Positions 1 through 10,786 of a DNA stretch of 64,000 nt are shown here, in pieces. The translations under genes and the position numbers were made by a program. Source of the stretch: Madurella fahalii. Its lineage: Eukaryota > Ascomycota > Sordariomycetes > Sordariales. The notes beneath the pieces are model-generated. The model saw nothing but the letters and a program-made list of their open reading frames with translations. It was not told where the DNA came from and made no database searches. Each line of letters starts with the position of its first letter. Position 1 is the stretch's first letter. The DNA lies in the NCBI GenBank assembly GCA_029876055.1, contig CM056874.1, positions 6,386,001-6,450,000 of the forward strand, given 5' to 3'.

Positions 1-188
1 ACAAGCCATGCCCACCCAACAGAACGGCTGATGAGGCGCTGGAAGCGTTCTTGGACGGCATCATCAACGCATTGCAGGGTCATGGCAACGATAAAGGCAT
101 TGATCAGGTCGCTCAAGATAACGATGGCCATCTGATTGATGTTGTTTCCATCAATACCGACATGGACGACAGGGAAAGCAGCGGCTAA
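1..188 (+). CDS. C-terminal tail of a protein cut by the window edge
   Basis: An open frame with codon starts at 3, 6, 9 and so on runs from the left edge to a TAA at 186-188, giving about 61 residues. The peptide contains ADEALEAFLDGIINALQGHG, which reads as an amphipathic helix, and then an acidic, polar tail ending MDDRESSG. The other two frames on this strand do not give such a protein-like composition. There is no start codon, so the gene begins to the left of the window. I do not recognise the family. It could also be a chance open frame, because only 61 codons are visible. The 3' flank that follows (189 onward) is non-coding. Confidence 0.45.
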   Translation, partial: KPCPPNRTADEALEAFLDGIINALQGHGNDKGIDQVAQDNDGHLIDVVSINTDMDDRESSG

Positions 189-803
189 GTTCAGAATGGG
201 CCAATTGATGAAACTGTTGCTATATATGCCATACAAGCTTAGCTTCCATCCACCATCACGCTCAGGCGAGCGTCCGTTTGCCGGCCATTAGAGCTAGCGC
301 CGCTTGGGCGCGCGGCTTCATGTGATGCGCAGTTTATCCGGAGAATACATGAAGCTCGAAGCCTGCTTACCTGATACTAGCGTAGCGCGGGTAATAAAGG
401 GATATCAAATGCACGGAAATGACTGGTCATTATTCACCGAGCTCAAGTTCGGTTTTCTGAAGAAAATTGTATCAATTTGATTGCTGAGAGCTCAAGTATT
501 GCGAGCTCGAAGGCTCGCCTGGGTTGCCGAAACGACCGCTGTATTACTGCTGCTGGCCATGGCATCCCGGTGAACAAAATCCCAAGCCGCTGAGAGAGAT
601 TGCATTTTCATATTACTCTCAAGGAATACCATCTGTAGATGAACCGCAGCTCTTCTCGTCGTTGTCTCCACGGTCAATGATTTTTTATGCAAATTGGCAT
701 TCAACTAGGTAATCTTACGCAGTTCTGTATGGTGTATTGGTTTGTGTGATCTATGTTACCAGGTTGAGGTTAATTAGCGTCGAGCGGATGATGGGCCGCT
801 GGC
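189..803. other. intergenic, no gene seen
   Basis: This stretch lies between the partial gene at the left edge and the 3' end of the leftward gene at 804. It holds only short overlapping open frames without recognisable domains. It probably contains the two convergent 3' untranslated regions. Confidence 0.5.
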
Positions 804-1385
804 TCAGTAGAAGGGGCCGCCCCCGAGGAACAAGGGCAGGGACTGGGGCATCTGGGGCGGCGAGCCCGGCCCAGGGCGTAGCTGTTCACCGTCGTCGGAT
901 CCGCCGTTGTTGCCGGACTCGGTGATGTCCGCAGCGCCATCGGTCTTGCTGGCGGCGCCGGCGCCGGCGTCATCGCCGTTCTTCTTGGGGGTGGTGGAGC
1001 CCTCCTGTCCCTGCGTGCGCAGCTTGCTCAGGACGGAGAGCGGTGGCACCTCGGTGATTTGCTCGGCCGTCCGCGACGCCTGTGCGTTGTGCAGGGCCTC
1101 GGCAACCGGAAGGTGGACCAGAAGCGGCCCCGCGGCGGCCGGCCGCGTGGTGCGCAGTTTAGCCAGCACCGACGGGGTGAGCACCTCATCCATTGTACGT
1201 TTGCCGTCTGGGACGATGGGCAAGTGGTAGACGGGCGCCTGTACCGCCTTCGGAATGGTAAGGGGCTCCGGTGTGACCGGCTTTAGTTCGGCCTCGGCCG
1301 CCTTCCCGATGTTGGCGGAGCTTGTGACTGATGGGCGGAAACTTAGGGTCCGCGAGAACTGGCGGCGGACGGCGCGAGAGACCAT
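804..1385 (-). CDS. small hypothetical protein with mitochondrial-type N-terminus
   Basis: A single exon of 193 codons opens at a true ATG (complement of 1383-1385). The first 20 residues (MVSRAVRRQFSRTLSFRPSV) carry five arginines spaced among hydrophobic and hydroxyl residues and no acidic residue, which is the look of a mitochondrial matrix presequence. Two related segments follow, one around TPSVLAKLRTTRP and one around PPLSVLSKLRTQGQ. They suggest a short internal repeat of the form S-V-L-x-K-L-R-T. The last 70 residues are Gly/Ser/Asp-rich and look disordered. I recognise no enzymatic domain. The presequence and the repeated motif argue that this is a real gene; mitochondrial location is inferred from composition only. 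Confidence 0.6.
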   Translation of the reverse strand: MVSRAVRRQFSRTLSFRPSVTSSANIGKAAEAELKPVTPEPLTIPKAVQAPVYHLPIVPDGKRTMDEVLTPSVLAKLRTTRPAAAGPLLVHLPVAEALHNAQASRTAEQITEVPPLSVLSKLRTQGQEGSTTPKKNGDDAGAGAASKTDGAADITESGNNGGSDDGEQLRPGPGSPPQMPQSLPLFLGGGPFY

Positions 1386-3962
1386 GGTTCCGGTGCGGTG
1401 ATGAAGAAAAGAAGTTTAAGTTTCCGAGAATGAAGGGAACTTATGAACCGTGTTGTCGCTTTGGACTGTTCTTAAGCTGGGGTTGGCCTGGGATCTGTCG
1501 AAGAGGTTTGAGGATGTTTCCAAGGACAGTTCAGATGTGGAAATGGTTGAGACGGATGGAGGCACCGATCGGCTGAGGCAGACCGCGACATTTAAACCAC
1601 TAAGGCCTACGGCATTAACTTCACTACAGGACGCTATTATTGCCAGGTCTCTGAAAGAGTCAAGCTCAATGTGTCCAGCCCGCTTGTTTCGCGCTAGCGT
1701 GTAAGAATGCCAACCTTGTTCAGGTTGCTCAGGAACTAGAGCGCCTGTGCGCGAAGAGGAAGGTTTACAAGATGGCTGAAACATGGTTGTCGATTACTTA
1801 CACGCTAGACATGTGAAAAATCACTACACATCTAATCAACTACTGGCCACCGGGAGGTACCAAGATATCGGGGTTGGGTTTGACTTCGCCGGTTGGAAAC
1901 GCTGGCCAGATTCAAACGGTCCATTTGTAAATAAGTGGCAGACAAGGGAGCCGAAGACAAGAATGGGCTCAGATCAATCTGCTGAGAGTCCATCCTGGAA
2001 CGGACAGTTTTAAAGATTTTCAGCTGGCCTTTGATTGCGAACAGTGCCCTAGTTTGCAATCTTTTTAGGTTCGTACTAGAACCCCCCGGGGAAAGGCTGG
2101 CAAATCTCAATGATATACCTTGCTACTAGTGCACAAAACGCAGAGGTTAAAGAGACCGAGATGATAGCGTCGATACCGGTACCGGTGACTCGTCTTCGCG
2201 GTTAGAGGCTACGACCAATCGAATCAACAGGTAGCTATCACGAGTAGTTGTTATCAAGCCAGATTTCACTATTGGACTTATCAAGGACACGTGATTTAGT
2301 CACGACGGAGTAAAGTTGTCGACGGGAACCCGCCCGTTGGTAGATGTCTGAGTTGACTTAGGTTCTTGGTAGTGCAGAGTTGGGTGTGCATTGCTGCAGC
2401 CGCTGGATTGTGGAACTCTTTCGCCCGACATCGGGATGCCGCCGACAAACTGCTTACGACGGTGGCGGACGGAGCAAAACGTCCTTGACTTTGGTATCGC
2501 TACTTAGCCATAGTCACAAATAGCGTAATGCCTATATTACCGTGCAGGACTCGGATATGCCTCGAGCTTTCTCTTATACGGGTGAAGACGGGGCGGACAA
2601 CGTGGTTCGTTGCTGATTGGCCGTGCAGCCAACCGGCAAAGCAACCCAGTGTCTGGTGCCCATGAGCCGTAAGATAGACGTGAGTTGTGCTTTCGAGCAC
2701 ACCAGAGGCTGACTTGATGATGGATTGAGTCCTGGCAGCCGCGTGACCGCGCCAAGACCCAAGGCTTTGGCAAAGCCTGAACACTGCAGCGGCGCCTGGT
2801 TTCTCGCACATCCAACCTACACCGCCTGTGATGTTGGGCTGGAAGACGCGGCGTCCTTTGCCGGTTGCAATTAGGAGTGCAAAACCTTGTGAGAGCGCCA
2901 GCGAAGCAACGCTGCGCATTGACACGCGGTCAGAACAGAGTGCAGACCACGACGGCAGGATCGGGCCATTCCTGTCCTGACAGGTCCCGGCCGATTCTGA
3001 CGAGAGGCAGGCCAACAGCATCCCAGGCCAATCGAGGCCCGGATTTTGCCCCACGACGGGAATGTGACGTCTCACGGCCCAGTGCACACACAACCCAAAT
3101 GGGCCACTACCGAGAAAGCTTGGCGCGGCCATCCGGGGGCGCAATCATCTCCGATCTGGCCTAGCCTTCTGCACGCCAGGGGGGTGCGCAGCCCGCTGGT
3201 GACGTCGGCTTTGTTAGGGTTGGCCTGGGTATTGGCTTCGGTGTTGGCTTCAGCAATTGCACTTGTCAACTGTTGTGTATGGCCCGCCAGAGCTCTGGAT
3301 ATAGACCCCGTAGGGCATCTTCGACATTTCATCAGTCGACTCCGTATTGTCTGAGGCTCACATCGGTACCAGCCATTGCCTCTGTAAAGGAGAGGCATTT
3401 CAGTTTTCAACCAAGACGGGTCCACAATCTGGCATTTAAGTTGACGCACAGCCACAATGGTAACCGACCTGCGCAGTACATCTGTGCCTGGGCGTGTACT
3501 CAAAAACTGCGGGGCCTCCACTCCCGCGACCTTGAAAGCCTCGCTCGTGGTCCCCTTTGCATGTCTTCCACACATCGTCTTCCCCGCAAGCCCACCGGTT
3601 TTCCCTGTCGACAACGCATCCACAGCCGCAATACAACTAAAAGAATCTCCTGTATTATCGCCCGCCCCATGAGCCATGGATTGCGCAAGCTAACAACTGT
3701 CGAAAAGCGCCGTTTCCCCCTTAAAGTCTAGCGACGTTGATTACGCCCCTCAGCCGACGGACCCGACGAGCCTTGCCGGTGGCTCTCACGACACCTTTTG
3801 TTCCATCTCTGCCGCATTTTCCATCGTGCTGTCTCCTCCGCGTCCTCTGAGCGCTCGACATCCGCTACCGGCCCTACCCGGACCACCCATCAGCGAATCG
3901 ATTGGCGGCTATCTACCTCCATCCTTCCCCGTGCCGGTGCCGTTCGACCACCGACAACGAAG
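1386..3962. other. long intergenic stretch, no supported gene
   Basis: These 2.6 kb hold several overlapping frames of 60-215 codons on both strands. The longest is leftward at 2500-3144. None shows a domain, a repeat family or convincing codon bias. The final 200 bases (about 3770-3960) are pyrimidine-rich on the plus strand and probably form the promoter and 5' untranslated region of the protease gene that starts at 3963. Confidence 0.5.
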
Positions 3963-5158
3963 ATGCGTTTCCGACAGAGCATGGCCAGGCACTTCGGAGA
4001 TAGCGTAAGCAAATATTTTTGTTTCTTTTCTTTTCTTTTTTTTTCTTCTTTTCCTCCCAGTCCGTTTCAGTCCCCCCTTTTGTAAAGCTGTTGGGAGGTA
4101 GTCGTTGAATAGACGTTACCGGAGGGTGGGCTGCTTACCGGGAGGGATCGACTGATCAATCAATAGCTTGGTGTGTCAGCGTCGGCGCCGTACCTATCAT
4201 GTAAGTTTGGCACTACGCACTATGTATTCTTTATGGACTAATAATTGCCTAACTTCAGATCACGACATTCTCCGTACGTGGCCCAAATAGTCCTGCTGTC
4301 AGCCTGCTATTGGCGCCAATGGCTGACTTTATCCCAAGTGACGGGCGACGACATTAACGCGCTGAAGCACGATTGGCTCACAGATAACGTATGCTTCTCC
4401 TTTCCCCTTGCTGTATCGGGTTACTGACCGACCACACAGAATATTGCGTTTTGGGAAGAGTATGTGTAGAGCATTTTCCGCTTCTAGTGCACTCTCCCCC
4501 TCTTCCTGAAACCGACGCAAGCCAAATTCAGTCCTTGTGTCTAATCAACACGTGTCGCAGATGGCTTGAGAGGGAGATTCTGCCCAAATATCCGCAGGCT
4601 CGCATCGTGCTCCTCCGTCCGAGCATGACATTCCTCTTGATGCAGTCGGCCGACGTCAAGAGCATTGGCAGTGCGCTGCCTGACTTCCGCAAGGTCACGC
4701 ACATCTTCCTACCCGTTAACGACAGCCGGGAACGAGAGCGTGCCGACGCCGGTACCCACTGGTCCCTCCTCCTTGTGTCGGTTATTGACAGGGTGGCCTT
4801 CCACTACGACTCGCTCGGTGGCGCCAACTTTTACGAGGCACAAAAATGCGCCGACCGGCTGAGCCGGGTGCTCGGCATCCCGCTCCGGTTCCACCAGCTG
4901 GACGACTGCCCCCAGCAGGAGAACAGCAACGACTGCGGAGTGTTTGTGTGCATCCTGATGCGACACCTCCTCATCAAGCGCCTTCTCAACGCCAACTCGA
5001 GCGAGAAGGTGTCGATGTCGATGGCCGGCAAGATGATCGACAGCCGGGGCGGCCGGAAAGAAATGCTCAAGATCATCGAGTCGCTACGCAAGGAGGGCGA
5101 GCGGCGACGTAGTGCGAGTCCATTTGCGTCGTCGCACACTCCACCCCGCATCGAGTAG
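3963..5158 (+). CDS. den1: NEDD8-specific cysteine protease (SENP8/Den1 family, C48)
   Basis: This protease removes NEDD8 from cullins and other targets or matures the NEDD8 precursor. My model joins six exons: 3963-4004, 4167-4200, 4259-4273, 4339-4388, 4440-4459 and 4561-5158. They add up to 759 nt, or 252 residues. The junctions restore the family signature: PYLS|YHDIL|LTGDDINALKHDWLTDN|NIAFWEE|WLEREILPKYP. The catalytic triad is visible as H120 (THWSLLL), D137 (HYDSL) and C179 (NDCGVFV), with the preceding Gln of CPQQE for the oxyanion hole. The intron at 4274-4338 ends in AAG instead of CAG or TAG; the reading frame requires it. The first exon and start are the least certain. The C-terminal 40 residues are basic and Ser-rich. 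The gene is convergent with SLX9. Confidence 0.87.
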
Positions 5159-5647
5159 CATGCTCTACCTGCTGCCTCGTATGACGCGTAACGATTTATG
5201 TACTTGGGGTGACGCGGCGTTGCGGTTGTATTCGGTTGAGAGCATTGGGCGAGCCACAGGCGGACAAAGAAGGTTTCCAACGGCTTACGAGCCTTCAGCA
5301 TGGCGTTTTTAACATGTCGGAGTTGGGCGTTGGGCGGGCATGATTGTCCCTTTTGGTCACGATTTCCCCTTCTGGTTTTGGATGATTTCAACCGGGATCG
5401 AATATGATACAGGCTATTAATGACGGATGGAGGATAGAAGATAAGTCGCACCAGGCCTGCGGCACTTTGTCCTGGATGTTCCACATTTACGTTCAGATGC
5501 AACTTAGATTCAATACACGATACCCAATCGACGGATAACGATCGTTCTGTGCATGATGAATAAAAGGCCACTTTCTCCCGGTCACTAGTTGCAGGTGCAG
5601 TTATGCCACACTTGAGACTGATCCAAAGTATTTTGTTGATAAACATT
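5159..5647. other. convergent 3' flanks of den1 and slx9
   Basis: These 0.5 kb lie between two converging stop codons. I see no gene, only a short opposite-strand frame overlapping the den1 end. The stretch presumably holds both polyadenylation regions. Confidence 0.55.
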
Positions 5648-6513
5648 TCACGTCTTGCCTAAGAAAGCCGGGTTCTGCTCCATGGTCGCCGAGATGAAAC
5701 CCCTTAACGCCGCCCAGCGATTCGACGTAGCCGATGATGTCGGCTGTGCCTGTGTTCTCTTGTCCCCCTCTCCCCCAGCAGCCGCCATCTCTGTGTCCAT
5801 CTCTTTCCCCTCCACAGCAGCATCACCACCACCACCACCACCACCACCATCACCCGTAGAAGCATTCTCCCCCGAAATCCCGCTCAACTGCGCCAGACTC
5901 CGCCCAAACCGCTCCATCTCCCCCCTCACCACCTTCTCCTTGCGCCGGAGCGCGCCCGGCCTCGACTTGAGACTCTTGTGCCTGATCTTGCCCTCCGTCA
6001 CCGCCATCCCACCCTTCGCCGCCTCCTCCTCATCCGCCGCGTCCATCGCCTCCTTGATGTCGTCCAGCGCGTCCCCCAGCGACTCGAGCGTCGCGACGAG
6101 CTTCTTGGACGGACGCCGCCGCTTCCTGCCCGGGTGCGTGGCGGCCGACGACGACGACGCCTTGGGCTTGGTGATGCGCGACACAAACGCCGAGTGCTTG
6201 ATCAGCCGCTTGTCGCGCTTCGAGTTGATGAAGCCGTCGGCCACGACGTTGTTCTCGCGGTGGAGCTTGCGCGGCAGGAGCGGGTCGGCCAGCCGCGCCC
6301 GCGCCTTCTGCCTCGCCGTCAGCCGCTTGCCTGCGCCCGCTGCTGCTGCTGTTTTTGCTGTTGTTGATGCTGTGCCGGCGCTTGTGCCTGAGGAGGGCTT
6401 GGGTTTGGCGGGGGCGATTGGGGCCTGGAGGTCAACAACCGATGGTGGTTAGGTAGGCATATTTTACGCGCGGGGATTGTGGGGTGGGTTGCGGGGCCGG
6501 ATCGACGAACCAT
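5648..6513 (-). CDS. SLX9: ribosome biogenesis protein SLX9
   Basis: SLX9 is a small basic nucleolar factor associated with pre-40S ribosomal particles. The body of the protein shows the family hallmarks: SKRDKRLIKHSAFVSRI, a basic stretch ending GRKRRRPSKKLV, a helix LESLGDALDDIKEAM, and the C-terminal pair RHKSLKSRPGALRRKEKVV and EMERFGRSLAQL. The continuous frame runs from about 6387 to 5648. I place the first exon at 6513-6468 (ATG encoding MVRRSGPATHP), spliced through a GTAAAA donor to an acceptor at 6388. This 80-nt intron contains a CTAAC branch site, and the total is 261 residues. The nearer CAG at 6425 gives the wrong phase. A (GGT/GGC)n run encodes about nine glycines near residue 205. 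It is transcribed divergently from UBA4. Confidence 0.82.
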
Positions 6514-7068
6514 TCTGACTGTCAACTTGGGGAAGTGAGTGATGGGACTGGTAGGAGGGAGGTTTGAGGTTCGTAGATTGGTGGGATGGGTGATTCGTTT
6601 CGAGTCCCGTCCCTGGGCGACGGCGGCGGCGAGATGGTGGAATTGTGACTTTTTTAGTGGGGCTATTGGTGGGCGTGGGGTTAGAAGTGCTGACCGCCTT
6701 CGGGACAAGGGGGCCACAAAGCGGCGCCCTCCCGCTGCCAAGTCCCGATTCGATCTCGGTGATGGTGGGGGAGGGGCACCCACCTTCTTCGTTCAAAACT
6801 CAGCCCAACAACCTGGAACCGGCGTCACGGATTCGCCGAGAACGGAAAACGGCACCAGCCGCCGTGGCATCCATCTGAGCTAAGCAGATTGTCTGTAACG
6901 CCTGAAAGCTATTACTCATCGTTGCAACTTGGGCCCAGCCAACGCTACACCTCATCGGGGCGTGTTACCTAGGGGCTCTGAAATGTGCCGGGTTATACAA
7001 TAAACAGACACCCACACTATTTGACTCTGCCCTGCGCCCCGTTGCTCAACCATGAAAGTCATGAAGCC
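6514..7068. promoter_or_regulatory. divergent promoter between SLX9 and UBA4
   Basis: These 555 bases separate the start codons of two divergently transcribed genes, so they should contain both promoters. Open frames here (such as 6464-6796 leftward) overlap the SLX9 5' side and have no recognisable content. I see no clear TATA box. Confidence 0.5.
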
Positions 7069-8518
7069 ATGAAGGACAATACGATGGATCACTCGCATAT
7101 CAATGGAGCATCTGCTACCGCCAACCCCACCCAAAATGGGAACTCCCGGCGCCTCACGGACGACGAGTTTGATAGATATTCGCGGCAGATGATCGTCCCC
7201 GGGATGGGGAAGGAGAGTGAGACACCCAGTCACACTTGATCTGGCGATCCGGTCCAACTGACGTGTAACAGAGCAACTCCGTCTGATCAATTCGCGACTG
7301 CTCATCATTGGCGCCGGGGGTCTCGGCTGTCCCGCGGCTCAGTACGTAGCGGGTGCGGGAGTGGGGACCATTGGGATTGTCGACGGCGATGTCGTCGAGA
7401 TGTCCAACCTGCACCGTCAGGTAGGCCACGCCACTTCGCGTATTGGCATGAAGAAAGTGGACAGCCTCATCACGCACCTCAAGGATTTGAATCCTCTTCC
7501 CACCTACATCCCCTACCCCTTCCGCATCAGTCCGCAAAACGCAGCAGACATCATCTCACAGTATGACCTCGTCATGGACTGCACCGACAATCCAATGACG
7601 CGATACCTCATCTCAGACGTATGCGTGCTGCTGTGCAAGCCTCTCGTCTCGGCCGCGGCGATCCAGAAGTCTGGCCAGCTGATCGTGCTGAACTGCCCAC
7701 CCACCCCGCAAGGATTGGTAGACGGGAAATACGCCCCTTGCTACAGGTGCTGCTTCAAGAAGCCGCCATCGCCTAGCTCCATGATGTCTTGCGGCGAGGC
7801 TGGCATCATGGGCCCGGTGGTAGGCTTAATGGGTGTGGCACAAGCAGGAGAGGCCATCAAAATCCTTGCTTCAGGGCTCCACGTCCCGCCTCGGGATCCC
7901 GGAGATGCGCCGGAAAGGAACCTCCAACAACCCACCCTCCTAATGTACACGTATGAGCTTGAGAGCGCGCTGGGGAACCTTTCCTTTAGGACGCCCAAGA
8001 TGGGCAGCCGCAAGAAGAATTGCTTTGCCTGCGGCGAGAACTCGACTTTGACCCTCGAGGGCATCAAAGCCGGGAATCCCAATTATGAGCAATTCTGTGG
8101 CATCGCAACACCGAGTTGCAACCTGCCGCCGGACGAGCGTATCACGGCGGCCGCGTATTATGAGGCGAGAGAAAAGGGCGAGCTGCGAGAACATATCCTT
8201 GTCGACACCAGAGAGAAGGAACACTTCTCCTTTGGCAGCATCGACGGTGCTGTCAACGTCCCGTTTGGAAAGCTGCTCATGAAGGCGGCTGCCATCAAAC
8301 GAGACAACTCCTCTGCTGACGAGATTTTGGCTCCCGCAAAGGCTGGCTCTGATACACCGATCTTTGTAGTCTGCCGTACGGGCTTGGACTCGCAGGAGGC
8401 AGTGGAGAAGCTCAAGGAGCTCGGGATGGACAACGGTGGGAAGAGGAGAATCGTGGATATCATTGGCGGCATGAAGGCTTGGAAGGACGAAGTAGATCCC
8501 AACTTTCAGTTCATCTGA
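7069..8518 (+). CDS. UBA4: UBA4/MOCS3: adenylyltransferase and sulfurtransferase
   Basis: This E1-like enzyme adenylates and thiocarboxylates the ubiquitin-like protein Urm1. It supplies sulfur for the 2-thiouridine of wobble positions in cytosolic tRNAs, and in many fungi also serves MoaD-type molybdopterin synthase. Exons 7069-7216 and 7272-8518 (55-nt intron) give 464 residues. The nucleotide-binding loop is GAGGLG (63-68), and the E1-type motif is DxVxxSNLHRQ. The ThiF-region cysteine is C223 (SCGEAG). The zinc ligands are C206/C209 (CYRC) and C300/C303 (CFAC). A C-terminal rhodanese domain starts near residue 350 (HILVDTR) and has active-site C417 in VCRTGLDS. The N-terminal coiled-coil helix usual in the family is missing or replaced by a polar stretch. 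An in-frame ATG at 7084 is an alternative start. It converges on PAM17. Confidence 0.93.
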
Positions 8519-8811
8519 CGAATTTACGTCAAAGAGCTGAGGGTTGGCGGTACTGAGAAGTGCTTTACCGCGTACTCTTGGTAGACGGAGGCTCTGGTAG
8601 ACGAACATGGGGTGTGTCAAGAGGAGACTTTCATTAGCCGCTCCGGAGATTTCCCGCCGACTATGTTACATGGAGAAGCCCCTGGATACCATAGAATAGA
8701 AAATAACTGACGGTCAACACATTCATACCCAGGCATACTTTGAACCGTCCCTTACATAGCCCCTTCCAACTCGCTTATCGATACAACCAAGTCCCATTTC
8801 TTCTTGTTGCT

Positions 8812-9721
8812 TCATATGAAAGAGCCTGTCCGCTTCTTGTTGAACGCTCTCTGATCCCTCAGCCATTGCCGGTATCCGGCCACACTCGAGATCTTTTCGC
8901 CGTAAAAGTCGGGCACTAGGGCTAACGTCAGTATTCCACCCTAAAACGAGCGTGACAATGAAGTCAAGAAAAAAAAGAAAAGAAAAAAAAAAAAGGAAAA
9001 AAGAAAAAAACTCACCAGGATTCCGCACCGAACTCGCGCTGGGGTCAACCCGATGCTTCTTGATCCTGGCAAAGAACTCGCTCTCCTTGGCCGCCATGGG
9101 GCCCTTGTACTTGCTCTTGAGCACGTTGAAGACGGCCGAGCCGAGGCTGGGGCCGACGAGCCAGCCCAGCGCCGCGCAGCTCAGCGTCATGAGCCCCAGC
9201 GTGATGAGCGGGTCGAGCGGGATCTGGCCCACCACCGAGTCGGCCAAGCCCGAGCTCAGCACCGTCGCCCCCGCGAACCCGCTCCCCAGCGCCCCGACCA
9301 CGCTGAACCCGGATTGCCACCGCCGCCGCGCCTTGCGCAGCTGGAAGAACGTGTTCCAGTCCAGCGCCGTCTGCCCCGGTTGCGCCGCCGCGCTGGCGTC
9401 CGCTTCCGCGTCCCGCGTGGCTGCTGGCCGGGCCGGGCGAGGGCTGGTGGAGAAGTTGCGGCGCGGAGGTTGGGAGGGGAACTTGATGAGGACGGAGGGC
9501 TTGGTAATGGTGGTGGTGGTGGTAGTGGTGGTTGTAGCAGTTGAAAGTGGGCGAGTGCAGGCTGTGTGAGGTTGCTTCGCGGGGGAGGCCATCGAGAAGG
9601 ACGCCATGGTCAGCCCGGCAGAGTACGGGCAGGCGGCGCTGCGGAGGAGAATGGGCTGGAGAGCACCGGCGGAGCGGCCAGCGCCCGCACGTAGCATCGT
9701 CGTCGCTGTCGAGGCGAGCAT
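8812..9721 (-). CDS. PAM17: presequence translocase motor subunit PAM17
   Basis: PAM17 sits in the mitochondrial inner membrane and helps organise the TIM23 import motor. Exon 1 (9721-9016) starts with an Arg/Ser/Ala-rich presequence of about 100 residues. It continues with LDWNTFFQLRKARRRWQ, the family signature, and two membrane segments (SVVGALGSGFAGATVL and ITLGLMTLSCAALGWLVG). The segment AKESEFFARIKKHRVDPS precedes the splice. Exon 2 (8915-8812) adds PDFYGEKISSVAGYRQWLRD and the end KKRTGSFI. The total is 269 residues, in line with the family. The 100-nt intron carries a long T/C tract (seen as an A-rich run at about 8968-9010 on the plus strand). The start is a genuine ATG and the frame is uninterrupted. 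Confidence 0.94.
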
Positions 9722-10786
9722 CTTGGCAGCGATGCTGCGAACTGTTTCCTCGAAAATTCAGAGGTGTAATTGGCGAATCGATGGTTGGTCGTATGTAAAC
9801 TGCGGTTCTGAGAAGATAACTGAGTGGAGATGTTGTTGGACGCCTTCTTGGCGGATGGCAACGTGAACTTATGCAAGTCAATTGCTTCGGCCCAGTTGCG
9901 GTGATGGAATGAATGCTTGGAAGAGCTGTGGTGGAGAGCTGGAGCTTGGGTTTTTGCAAGCCTCAGGCGCCGAGCCCTGGCGGTGGAGCTTTGAAGTGGG
10001 TCTACACCTTGGCGATAAGCGATAAGAGATCTGGCATGGGTCTTGGGGCTTCTCGTCTGTCCGGCGAAGTGAGCCCAGCAACCGATAATACGCGGCATGG
10101 AGGTTGCTTGGAGATTCTCTGAATCTATGATAGAGGTTCGGAGAAGAGCTACTGAGGTTCTGCTGCATAAGCTGTGTTTTCAGGCGATAGTGTAGGACGT
10201 TTTGACCGTCACCTCTATGTGTATGTACATCTCCTTCGAACTACACTCATATCGCGCAGTCCTGTCATCCACAAGTACCATACACTAATATAATCCCCAC
10301 CCTACTTCTATTGCATTCCGAATATATTCTGGGCTTACGGGATTTAGTATTCCTTTCCCTTCAGGTAATTATAATCAATTTTATCTTTATTATAATAGCG
10401 TAATACTGATTTTCCATAAATACTCTCTAAATTAGTACCTTCAAGTTAAAATGGAGGTTGATGACTAATATCCTAGCTTTATATCACGGTCCGTCTTTTA
10501 CCCGCTAATTTACGAACTACCAAAAGCAGGCAACGGCTACTTGGAGTCTAGTGCGCTGTATCGACATCAATGGAACATTCAAGAAAATGGTGACATTCTA
10601 GCGTGCCGCCGACAGGGCATGCAGACATGCTCTCTTTGGCTCGATCTGGAGCCTGAATCGATGGCTTTCCTTCCCATACCTGCCGTTGTCGTTTTTTCTT
10701 TCTCTGGCTAAGGCTAGGACTGGCGGCGCATCGTGGAGCGCGTCGCCGGCTCGCGCTCTCGAGCCATCCCATCCCCAAGTCTCAGC
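9722..10786. promoter_or_regulatory. divergent promoter between PAM17 and the chromodomain gene, with an AT-rich patch
   Basis: One kilobase separates the two start codons. Bases from about 10280 to 10470 are strikingly AT-rich and rich in TpA compared with the GC-rich flanks. I see no coding content there. Open frames near 9878-10168 are short and have no recognisable domain. The last 100 bases before 10787 include a T-rich run (about 10692-10700) upstream of the chromodomain start. Confidence 0.5.

Noticed and set aside
2500..3144. 214-codon leftward frame
   Set aside because: No domain, overlapping frames on both strands and uneven composition.
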